NCBI GenBank assembly: GCA_951812925.1
Contig: OX638370.1
Span: forward strand, 119,984,897-120,048,896
Length of the DNA: 64,000 nucleotides
DNA from: Calliopum simillimum
Taxonomy: Eukaryota; Arthropoda; Insecta; Diptera; Lauxaniidae
Direction of reading: 5' to 3'
The notes under the pieces are model-generated. The model was not told the origin of the DNA, did no database searches, and was given only the letters and a program-made list of their open reading frames with translations. The translations under genes were made by a program, and so were the position numbers. Shown here piece by piece: positions 22,509 to 35,300 of the stretch. Within the stretch, counting starts at the first letter, position 1; the number at the start of each line of letters is the position of its first letter.

Positions 22509-23301
22509 ATTTCAATCAAAAATGTTACAAAATATGTTTGCAAAATATTTCGTTGTAAATTAAACACAGTTATTTACAAATTTATATACGTTAATTACAT
22601 AAAGTTAAAGCTTCCATTACACACAATTTATATACAAGGAATTTCTTATACAAAACCAAATGTTTTTACTACAAATTTAGCGTATAAAATCTTTAATACA
22701 CAGCAAGCTTACATACATTGTACTAACAAAGGATTTGTATGTATGTATTGTATATACCACTCTATTTTATTTAGTTTTTTCTAATAACTTTTCTAATATT
22801 ATCTACACAGCATTTTTGGCATTAATTTTTTATAATGGTCCAATAAATTTTTTCATTTTGTTTCTTTTCGTTTTCTAATTTTAACTAACAAGCAACTAAT
22901 ATTTTTTTTTTTAATTTTATTTTTTAACAATTTAACACATTTTTACCTAAAGATCTACATATCTATCATACAAATCAAGTCAATTTGTTTCAACGTTTTA
23001 ATTTTTATTTTTTATGAGTTTTTTCCTTTATGAAACAATTTATTCTTTGTTGGTCTTAACGAAACCTAAGTACGTTGTATATGAAATTTTTCTTGGCGAG
23101 TGTTCAAAATGTTCTTTTTCTTTCAATAAAATTTACTTAAACATTTCAACTTTAACTTATTTACTTAATTTTCAACATTTCTATATACGTATTTAGTACA
23201 AAATTTTACTTAAATAATACGAAAAATAAAAAATCAATACATATAGCTGATATTTACTTAATTTAAACATAATAAACTTGAAAACGCGCAAACGGTCGAT
23301 C
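22509..23301 (-). other. DAT 3' untranslated region and downstream flank
   Basis: AT-rich and without open frames. On the minus strand an AATAAA signal is at 23004-23009, about 300 nt past the DAT stop. Other AATAAA matches occur further down, for example near 22768. With the first signal the hairpin array would be outside the mRNA; with a distal one it would be inside. Confidence 0.4.
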
Positions 23302-26300
23302 TCAGACTTCAGCAGCTTCCTTAGAGGCTGTCAGGCGAACTTGTGTTGCTTCTGCTGTAATACCATTGATGGAAATCTGTTGGTCACGCCACGGTGTGGT
23401 GAGTATGCGTAATCGCTTTATTACAATTACAAAAAAAATACAATTTTATTTCTCTTTTATTTACTTAGTTATCTCATGTTATTACTTACTTGTTTTAAAC
23501 TACCAGGCGTCACAATAATCTTATATATCGCCATACCTGGTATCATTATAACCGATGATCCTGCAATACACCAACCAAGTGCATTAGCCCAACCTGGATA
23601 TGTATAATCACCATAGCTGAGTGGTTCATAACCGATGAGCCCGTACACTGTGATAAATAGTAAAAATAGCGGTGCTAAAAAACGCCAACACACTCTCCAA
23701 TATGTGCCCGGTGCGAAACCAATCATATCACGTATGTCTTCACAAAATCGATTGGTACCTGAAATTGTAATACACATGTGAATGTACATATATAAAAAAA
23801 TCATTGAAACTTCATATTTTTCGACAATCTAGGGCTTTTAGTGATATTTTAGATGTTTATCAATGGTTCTGGACTTTAACTGATATTTTAAATGTTTTAA
23901 GACACTCTTGGCTTCTGCCGATATTTTACATGTTTTCCAATAGTCCTGAACTCTTACTGATACATTGGAAGTTTTTTGAATACTTTTGGATTTTTACTGA
24001 TATTTAACTGACTCCTCGACTTTTACTGATATTTTACATATTTTTCAATAGTCCTGGACTTTTACTGATACATAAGATTTCGTCGATATTTTAAAAGTTT
24101 TTTGATACTCCTGGACTTTTACTGATATTTTTCAATGCATATGTATGTATTCACCTTTAACTCCTAGGAGGAGCATAGGGCCAATATGAAATCTCTCCAT
24201 TTGTCACGATCCCTTGCGATGATTTTAATCTCTTGCCACGACTTTCCCGATTCTTGGATTTCCTTTTCCAGCGCCCTCTTCCAGTTGGTTTTGGGTCTAC
24301 CACGTCCTCTACTGCCTTGTGGATTCCACTCAAGAGCCTGGCGACAAACTTCGCTGTGTGGTTTCCGGAGAGTGTGACCAATCCATCTCCATTTGCGCAG
24401 CTTGACCTCGATTGCTATAGCCCTCTATATTTTTCAATACCCCACGAATTTTATTGATATTCTAAATATTTTTCAATAACACACGACTTTAATTGATATT
24501 TTGAAAGTTTTTCAATACTCCTAAACTTGTACTGATATATTAGATGTTTTCCAACTGTCCTGGACTTTTACTGTTATATTAGGTGTTTTTCAATTATACT
24601 GGCCTTTTACTGATTTGTTAAATGTTTTTCGATGGTCCTGGACTTTTACTGATATTTTCGATTTTTTCGAAACTCCTAGACTTTTTTACTGATATTTTAG
24701 ATGTTTTTTGGTACTCCTGGACATTTATGGATATTTTAGATGTTTATTTTTTTAATGGTCCAGGACTTTAACTGGCAATTTAAATGTTTTACAACATATA
24801 AGGACTTTAACTGATATTGTAATGTTTTTCGTCACTCCTGACCTTTTACTGATATTATGATGTTAGTTTTTTCATCTATTGTATTAAATTCCAAATTTTC
24901 TAACTATCATAATGTATTTTATATAAAAATGCTTACCATATATCCAAGAAACGGCAATTGCTTCAAAGAAAACTGCAATCAAAATTGAATAACCAGCGGC
25001 ATATTTGTCCAACAATTGAAAAAAGTAAAAACCACCTTGGGTACAACTGGCCAAACCAACAACGAAATACAGCGAAAACAGAGCTGCAACAAATTTTTCA
25101 CGATTTCTGCCAATTTTCGGAAATTCATCGCTAAGCGCAGTAATTATGGCCTCTGAGCCACCGAACTAATGATACAGTTATTACAATAAAATATATGAAA
25201 AAAAAAAAATCACACTATTTCTATAAAGACATACCGAACTATCCAGACCCAGCGTTAGTAGCATCATAAAGAAAATCAACGCCCAAAAAGTACTACCAGG
25301 CATTGTAGCAATGGCGGCAGGATAAACCACAAAAACTAATCCTGGGCCCTCTGTGGCAACATCTTCAATATTCTGACCGGATGTATGCGCCATATAACCC
25401 AATACAGAGAATATGACAAAGCCAGCCACAAAACTGGTAGCCGAATTGATGCAGCTTGTTAGGAGCGCATCTCTGAAACAGAATCACATGGTTGGATGTT
25501 TAAAAAGATAGGTATTTGAATATTTAAATGATAATTGCCAACAATTGTTGCATTCCTGGGCTACAATTCGTGATTTTACTTACTTGTAAACATTATTGTG
25601 ATATTTATTATATGATGCGTATGCTAGCAGTACACCAAAACCTGGACCCAACGAGAAGAACACTTGCGTTGCAGCATCTACCCAAACTTCAGCCTTATAG
25701 ATGGCATCAAAATTTGGATTTAAATAATATTGTATACCCATAGCAGAACCGGGCAGTGTTATACCACGTATTAACAGTATAAGTAGTACTACATAGGGAA
25801 ATAACGCTGTAAACCAAACAACCTTACCAGATGTGCTTATGCCTTTCCACAAAGAGAAATAGCAAATTAAATATACCACCAAGAGGCAAACGGCCATGTC
25901 CCATTTGATGGCGCCAAGATCATGTAGACCATCGCTGTGATTTAGTTCGAGTATGTAACGACTTGAAATAAATTTTTGTAAGATTATGTCTATAATCTAC
26001 TTTAAACTGCATATTCACTTACTTGAAATACTCTGATGCCGCTGATTGGAAACGTTCCGTAGGCGCTGGCGCTAAATCAATAAAACTTCCATTCACCGCT
26101 AAAGTTTCGTTACCTAATAACAGTGTTTGATTCCCAAAAAGTAACAATACATCACTGGCGTTACCGTTACTTGCTTTATTCTGTACCTCAAACTAAAGCC
26201 AAAGGATTTACAAATACAGATCCATCAGTAGTGCATACACATGTACATACGTGAAAAAAAACTTACCGGTTTGCAATCTTCTGTATTCCAAAGATTTGTA

Positions 26301-29300
26301 CACGATGTCCATGGCAGATTATTCGTAAATGAGGCAAAGAAAAAACGCAATGACCACGCAATAATCACATTGTAATAGAAATCAACATAGAAGGCAATTA
26401 GCACCACTGCGTAACCGATTCCTGAAAGAAAGTAAGTAATCTCTTTGAAATACATGTATGTGAATTCATAATGAAACCATATTTACCCTTAAAAAGCGGA
26501 ACCAGACGCCCCCAACAAGTTATTGCACCTTTACGATTGTGTTGGCCCAGAGCCAATTCCATATAAAATAGGGGAATACCACCAACTAATAACATAATGC
26601 AATATGGAACCAGAAAGGCGCCTGTAAATAAAAAAAGATAACACAAAAATCTTATCAAACGTGCCAAAACAATTACGTTTACTCGAAAATTGCACAAGGA
26701 TCAAAAAAAGAAATTTTAAGAAGATCCCAAAATTACCTTTACGAAGATCCTAAAACAAAATAAAGAGGATCGCAATATAGATTCATGACAATCGTTTTAT
26801 TATTCGCCCGTAGTTCGATTTCTGACTTTTTATTATAGTTTTCCAAGCTCGGCGTATTGAAGTAAACATAAAAGTATTTTATTTCTTGTTCACTTGAACG
26901 CCCAACGTGGGCAAATGAAGAGATGGCATTAATTGCGTTGAAGTGAACCTCTCAGATGACATACCAAAAAAAGATTTCTCAGGGAGAAGGTATTCCCTAT
27001 GATGAGGTGTTTTAATCGGAAGGACGTTTAGAAGAATCCGACACAACTGGCACCGGTGGCGATATGGCCTACGAGCGTAAATGCTTTGCACCACTCATAC
27101 GCAAAAAAATTAAAAAAACATATTTCATTCGAAACTACTATTCGGAGAAACTTTCGGTAAAAACTTATTGATATTGAATAATTTCCCCTGACACCAATTA
27201 TTACCTTTTTCTGGCATTTCATAAACTTATATTTGATAATTTGGCTATAATGGCTTATAATTTTAGATCTGGAATCACTTATCCTTAAATCGGTACACCA
27301 CATATATTTGATGACTTCAATGACCCTTACTATTCTTCTATGGGGATATTTTACTCGAAAACAACATATTAGTTTTCTGGATCGTTTACATGCAATCGCC
27401 AAATGTTCAAAAAAGCGCTTATAAAAGACCCCAAAAGGTGGTCAGTGGAAACTGTTGAATGCTGGAAAACTTCGTAAAATAATAATTTCCGCAACAGAAT
27501 GATAACACTTCAAAGTTATGCTTTTCACTAGCATTATACTGAAGTGTTTGTATTTCGCCACAGGCAATGAATAAAAGGTTAAGCCACATTCCAACAAGGA
27601 AATGGCAAATGACATGTTGTCCACAAACACTTAAAAAAAAAAAACTATTGGATTATGCAGCAGACTTAAACAATGATTCAGAAAATGAGAAAAATCAAAC
27701 CTCAACTCAAACAGCAATAACTTCATTACACTGGATTTATTTGGTTTTTTTTTTTTTTTCACAAAAAACGACATCACAAAGGAAGACATCATTTGCAGCA
27801 TTACATTTATTTCCGCACAACGCATGTTGGGAAAAAATTGTGTCAATGAACTGTGAAACTTTTTTGCTTTGTTCTATGAATATTTTAAAATTATTCAATA
27901 AAAACCCTCCCAATATCTTATATACCACCCACACGCACAGTACTTAAACACTTGATGTTGGGTAGGTAGGGTGGAAAAAAAAAAAACCTTAAGTACCGTG
28001 TTCCATATAACAAAATTTAATTTTAAAACAAAATATTGTTCTCGTGTGCTGGTTGCCGTTGACTTCTTTTTGACTCCATGAATGAATCAATAGAACGACG
28101 AACAACATGTCAGAACATCAAATAACATTGAATAGACCAAGAGCAAAACCAACCTTAAACACACACCAATACTCTACTCCTGTATCCAAATGTACCCTAG
28201 CATAATGACGTCACATAATCAAATTTCGTCTGAAACAATATTGTGCTAAAGTGTGACAACAATGGCTGAGTGAAGAAGGTAATAATGGCTCATAGGGGAA
28301 AATTTCACTTGGCGGCTGTATATGGAAAGCATCAATTGTTGTCCGTTGGGGGTCGCAGAGAAAACAGTGAGGCAAAACGACAGTAAAGGAAGTATCATGG
28401 CACAATTTTAAGTGTAGAAAATCGTTTATACTAATTGAGTTAGGGTTCTAATTGAAAGTTGAAAATAGAAGTGGAAGTGGAAGAGCAAAATCAAAGCAAT
28501 GAAGAGGTACACAATATATGTAGAACAAAGTAGATTCTAACAAAGATACAAAAAAAAATATATTCCATAATTAAAAATGTGTCGAGATATTTCTTGTTAT
28601 AGTTTATGATGACGCTGCTTGGAAGTAGGTTTCATAAATAAAAATAAAAGCAATACATAATTCTTTGAAACCTAAAATTCAAAACCCAAAAAATAATGTT
28701 ACTGATTTTAGATGTTTTTTAAAATTGTTCTCTGTACAATTTCATACAAATTTCAGACCAAAATAATCATCCACAAAATAGATTTTTAATTTTACTACAA
28801 TTTTTTAAAAAAAAAAAAACCATTTTTATTCTTTAAGCTGAAAAAGCAATATTATTGTACATTTACTGGTTCGATTTGTTTGAAGCAAAACGAAGCCAAA
28901 GCCAACTTAAAAGTTAGAAGTACTCAAAAAAATTATATCTTCATCATTTTTTTTTTTTTTATTTTTTCCTTCCGAGAAAAACCCGTGGAGCACTTTTGAT
29001 TCTACAAAAGACCCATTTTGGCTAAAAAAAAAATATATTTTTTTGCCCATCTCTTTTTTATCTTTTCAAAATTAATACCTTTTTTATACAAAAATGGCCG
29101 GCAAGATCAAAAAATAAGGAAGAAAAAATTTAAAATATGAATTTTGAAAGTCCAGTTCTTTAAAAAACCTTTTCAACTTTATAAACCAAATATACCCTTA
29201 GAAAGCCCATGCAATTAGCTAAATGCTAGGGTGATCCAAAGAATTTTTTTTTTTTTTCTAAAACATATCAGAAAATCAGTCTTAACCCAATAACTCCTCA

Positions 29301-32300
29301 GGGGTACATTTTAGACCCCTTCTCAGATGCAATTTTTTGTTGGTCTAGGTTTCCTCTATCACCTCCCAGAAACTTCGTTACCCTATGCGATACATCCTGA
29401 TTAATCTATATATTAATACACAAGACAAAAATTTGACCTCCTTTTTTACTATGTTAGAAATGGAGAACGACTTTTAATTATACACCATTATAAAGGTATT
29501 TGTGTGAAGATGTGCACAAAATTAAAATTGTGATAATATTTTGACTTTAAGCCAGATAAAATTCAATACAAATTTTTCAATATTAACAACAACAAAATAC
29601 ACGGTCACACAGAGCTAAAGAAAGGATAAAGACCAAAGAGGAAGACAAAAAAGTTTTGTTTATATTTCGCTTAAATTATACCAGCGATGATAAATGAGCT
29701 TTCTATTTCGTACCAAATAGCAAAAAAAAAGTACTAAAAGTGTCCAAAAAGTACCAAAATTATTTAATACATTTGTGGTCGAATTTTGACCACTGGGCGA
29801 TTCTAGTTTAAATAAAAACGAAAAATCGAAACGAAACGAAATCTTTATAAACATTTTTGAGGTAACAAAACAATAACCTTATCATAGTTGCTTTACACGA
29901 CCGCTAAGTAACCTTTCGAAATTTTTTAAGCAAACTCTAAGTTAGTGATAAAACGATTTATCGAAAAATGATCAATTATCGGCTTAATACGGTTTAATTG
30001 TATCGTTGATCACTTCTCTCCAATCACTTATCAGATACCTTTTTTCAGATTTTTAGAGTTTACTACAGAAATTTCAATCTAATAAAATTTTAGTCAAAAC
30101 TACACATTAGACATCTCCGTCGACCGATTTCTCACAATTTTAATCTCATGAGTTAACTTTTACGTTAAAGGCAAAGTACAAAATTTCTTTGAATTATCTT
30201 TTTTCTAAAAAATATAAAAATGATTTCTACGGACAAACTAGAAGCCAACCATAAGGACATTACTATATCAACTCAAGAGGTGACGCTGATCAAGAATATA
30301 CATATATACTTTTCCATACCTGCCACTCCGCCTTCTTTGCATTATAAACGAAAGGACAAAGTGAATATATTCTGCACCTACGTATGTAGGTATGATAAAA
30401 ACTATTACAAAAATTTGTTTTTTCTGTGTTATATTACACTGATAGTGAACAGTGTAATTAATTTTTTCCAATGGTATCGGTTAGCTTTTCTCATTAAGTC
30501 GAAGCTTTCAACTTTTCTTATTAGATCCTTATTTTTCGAGTTTTCATCCATTGAAGCATAGATATTTCAACTCCAAACAAAGCCTAACACAAATATTGAA
30601 TTTTTGTGAAATGCCTTTACTTCAATGGATGGTGGCTCGGAAAGTAAGAATCTAATTGGAAGAGTTGAAAGGCAAGGTTTAAGGCAGAAAGAGGCCGTTG
30701 ACAAGAATAAATTACGCTGTTTACTTTAAGTGTAAAATTATTTTAAATATGACTCAAAGCAGCTATTTTAGTATCTTGAACTAGAGTCAATTGGATGAAT
30801 CTGATAATATTTGCGTTTTCAGTAGATCATGGTTACTCTAAATTGACTCTGAAATTCCACACCGCAAAATCATTGTTGCGCTGTGTTATTATAGAATAAA
30901 ATTACAAAAAAAAAAGTACCAGAACTAAACGGAATCTTAAAAGGTCTCTTAAGATTTTCATTTACCACGTATTGATGTAGGGGAAATTATGTTTAATCAA
31001 GTGGAAAATTTTATAAAGCAGTTAAAGTTTTAATAACTTTTGATTGATTTGCAATGAGGTATAAAATGATTGTAAAATCAAAACAAAATTAAAAGCTAAG
31101 GACTACTACTGATAGAACCAATTCAACTGAACGAAGATCTTAATGCAAAAGTATTAAAAATCTCATATTTTACTACAATACGACGAGTACTTTGCAACCA
31201 TGATTTTTAAGCTGCTACGTGTATTGCACACGGAATCAAGGCAATTGCCATAATTCGCATTTTTCCATCCGGCGCATAAAGTAAGCGAAAAAAAACTGCT
31301 CTTCCTTGTCAACTGGCGGAGTAGGAGACGGGAAGTGCTTATCCTTTTGGCAGCAGAAGTCATCCATAATACAATAAAAGTCTTTCTCTAGCTGCTACTG
31401 CTATTCTTCTACTCGTTGGGGTTCTTTAACATTTCTTTGGTTTCGAAGTTTTTTTGTTCTTTTGGACCACCACCCTTTCGTAGCAACACAAATGCGATTA
31501 TGACGACTTGATTTAGTTGTCATACAAAAGCACTTAACTTTGAAATTGTTCTGAATGATGATGACGATTATGATGATGATGATGGTGATGATTTTGCTGG
31601 TGATTGTGAAGCTTAAAGTTGGACGTGTCAAAGTAATGGGTGAACGGTTAAGGTGTTTCGAAAAAAAGGAATTACAATTGTTCAGCCGAACAGTATACGT
31701 TCTCTGTACACTCTAGAAAAGTTCAATTCAACATAATAAATTTGATACAAAGGTCTCCAAAAATGTACAGATTTCTGGATGGAATTGATGTAATGGACAA
31801 GAAATTGTACAGCCAAACAGCTGTTTTTTTGTCGGCCTTAAAAAATAAACAATAAATTGCTTGCCCTACCAGTTTTAGATTCAAACTCGAAAAAGCGAAA
31901 ATCTCTCAAGAAACGACCAAATTGATGAAATTTTCAAAGCAAGCAACTGACCAATAGTTCCATTTACAAGAAATTTAATTCAACAAGTTGAAAGTCTCTC
32001 CAAAAAGCATAACAGTTTATAAAAAATCATCTTTAAATTCCGACCGAAACACAAAGTTCTCTGAAGTATCGATTTTTTTCGTATGAATTTCGTAAGAAAA
32101 TTGCGCTCAAAACTCGAAACTATCTCAAGAACCAACTGCTGGTTTCTGGACATTTTTAAAAGATTAAAAACAAAACTCGATGAAGACGATTTTTTGTCCC
32201 CAACTTGCGATCTAATACAATAGTAATGTGGCACTTTAAAGTTTAACAATAAAAGGAGTACAGAAAGGTCTTGCAGAATAAACGCAGAGCTTGATCTTTC

Positions 32301-35300
32301 AATAACCATACAATTTCTTTGGCCGCATCAGTTGTAGAATTTCAAGGCCCCGTGGCCAAAAGTCTTCGTAGCCAAAACGAAGAATATCTAAATACTGGAC
32401 TATCAACAAGCTTCAATTGATTCATATCCTAGCACACTCGAAAGTCAACCGGTGGCTTCATAGTCAAAACGAAGAATATTAGATATACTAGAGTGAAAAT
32501 ATTTATGGCTGACTGTCAACAAGCTTTAATTGATTCAGTTTCTGAGACACTCGAAGGTTCCCGGAGGCTTCATAGTCAAATCGAAGTATATCTAGATATT
32601 TAATTGAAGCCATGCCTACTTTTCAAACATTAATTTCACTTCCTTCACATTTTTTTTTTTTTCAATTCATCTTTGGCAACACTTTAAAAACCTTTGCTTA
32701 CAAGGATCAACTCCTGATTTTTTTTTTTTTTTTTCTAAGGAAGTGCGGTCGCAATGCGCCGCACATTTAATGGCAGCACTTTAGCGCTCAACTAGTGGCA
32801 ACTGCAGATGGAGTATTTTTCCATTTTTTTGTTTCTTATATACATATATAAGTACATGTGACTAAGATTTACGTGTGCGTATGAGTGAGCGCGTAAATGT
32901 GCGTATGTGCAATGGGCCGTAAAGTGATATAAATCTTTATGACTTCAATGGTGGCTGGCGCTGCAACAAAGGAACAAAGGGCTGGCAAATTAGTTGAACA
33001 ATTGACATTAAGTTGGCATAATTGTTTTAAGCCAACTAATTAGTGTTAATTATGTACCTTAACCAAATGCTCTGTGTTATTGCTTTTAAAGCTTTAAGGA
33101 TTTATTTACTACTATCAATTAGTTGGCATTACTTACCACCGCCATTTTTGTAACACAAATAGGGAAATCTCCAAACGTTTGCTAAATCGACAGCGAATCC
33201 AATAACCGATAGTAAAAAATCGACTTTGCCGCCCCATGTTTCACGTTGATCTGAGCTATCAATTTCGTCACGTGGCGTTGGTGTCTTAGCTATCTGTCCG
33301 GTCGGTGACATCGCCAAGGCGATGTCGTTTTCTTCGTCGACGCCGCACTCTAAATCTGAAAAATAAATGAAAAAAGATGAAAAAGAGATCACAACGTCCT
33401 TATAATGCAAAATAAAGCTTATTACTTAAAAAGGAAACACCGTTACAACTGAAGAAAATGAGAAGATTACAAGTGAGAGGAAAAGAAAAGTTTTCAATTA
33501 TTGCCAATTTTTGCATATTGTGGATTACGTCTACACTTAGCAACAGATTGTTATGTTTATTAAATTTGAAACAGTGAATACTCGTACATAGTACCAATGG
33601 ATTTACTACGAGATTTAAGTTAAGTATTAACCATATAGTGGATGTAAATACACTGAGAACAAGAATCCTTAATACAACTCTGAGTACTGTCGAACTAAAC
33701 GCACAGACTTTAAGTAACTGTAGTGTTATCGCCCCTCACATGAGCCATTGTGGTTGATGAGCCTCTGCACATACTCAGATTAAACTTATTTGAGGTAAAT
33801 AGGAAGACACAATCCCACCCAGATTACAAGAGGCACTTGACCTTGTAGCAGTATGGTGTGAGTAATCTGGTCTGAAGGTTAGTCCCCAAAAGACCAATAT
33901 TACCAAATTCACAAAAAAAGAGGAAATAGGAAATCTTTTAGGAATCCGTTCTCAATGGAAAAGTTACATATTTTCTAGGCATAACAAATATCTTGGTATA
34001 GTTCTAGATGAACAACTCACCTGAAACCCTCATCTAGAAAACACAATACGAAATGCAAAAGTACGGCTGTGAACAATTAGAAGCCTTCGCAAAAACTGGG
34101 GACTCAGTCCAAAACTCAACCTATTGCTACGTATGAAATACCATTATGTATAAAAAGGATATAACAAAAATCGGTTCAAGTCATACTCTGTAAACTACAA
34201 AGTTTGGCTTGCATTTCAGTTACAGGAGCTATAAAAATCTATCAGGTGCTGTCTTGGAAGTAGCGCTTGCTATATCACATTTACATCTGGAGATATGGAA
34301 GGAAGCTCTGAAGTTCGTAGCGAAGCTTATATTACTGGACAAAGGTATGGATGGAACTATCAAACATTCGACTTTAGGGAAAGAGCTGAACCCCAACAGG
34401 AACCTAACAATCACTATCCATAGTTACTGCATACCCAATATAACTTTCTGCACAACTTACAAGCTGCATTTCCCAGTGAAAATGCCTGCGAAAAGGAACA
34501 CAGTATATCCTGCTCCAAAACAAATTAGGAAGTAAGAGCTGGTAAATACAGGCACAGGCTGCACAAAAAATTGTTTGCATGTATGAGTCAAGGAAACTCA
34601 GTGGCGGAAGAACTCGGAGCTTTATCAAAAGGAACACTAAAGAAGGCTTCCCAGTGGAGTAAACATTTATATTCTATCAGACAGCCAAGCGGCACTTTAA
34701 GCCTAAAACTCCTTCAAAATTACAGTGTTGAATGTCTCTGACGTACAACGCCAATGAGCAATTGTTTTTGTTTTTTTTTTTTTCATACACACAAGAATCG
34801 ATCTCAAATTTGATTCGAAATAATGGATCATAAATCGATGTTGTTGTTTTATTTATGCTGGTTGCGTAGAAATAAAAACAACAAAAACAATTGTGCATGG
34901 GTGTTGTATTTCCGAGAAATTTTAAAAATTTTTAAGTATTGTGTTTGTTGTAGACGAGCCAAAACTGACTCACTTTTTTTCAGCGCTTTTCTATCCCGAA
35001 CCCTTCTACTTCTGAGATGGGCACCTTACCACCAAGGGACATACTGGCATTCTTTAATGCGCCAGTGGACTGACTTCTAATTAAGTCTAATAATGGTTAG
35101 TAAGCTTAGAGACTGAATCCCAATTCTTTTTTAGTTCTAATTTATTAAATTACAAATATGCATTTAATGATTTCGTGGCCAAGAAATTCAAGTACTTTCG
35201 ACGGTTAAAATGGCTTCCAGAAAATATCTCTGGTAGGTCTGCCTCGCTGAATAACTATAATTATACGGTACTTGACGATATGAGGGTTCATGTCCTTCAA

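Larger units (their letters stand above)
26622..33136 (-). other. DAT second intron (6.5 kb), repeat-rich
   Basis: Contains a poly-A-rich repeat (28960-29110), dispersed repeats C and D (29100-29800), a TE-A fragment (30115-30395), a GATGAT microsatellite (31555-31610) and a tandem duplication (32355-32612). The stretch 32750-33120, just before exon 2, is less repetitive. It contains E-box-like and homeodomain-like motifs (TAATTAGTGTTAATTATG at 33037), so it could hold regulatory sites. 26700-28900 shows no gene or recognised repeat. Confidence 0.5.

Noticed and set aside
27567..27947. 126-codon + strand frame in DAT intron 2
   Set aside because: Low-complexity composition with Lys and Phe runs from poly-A and poly-T tracts. 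No homology recognised, and antisense within an intron.
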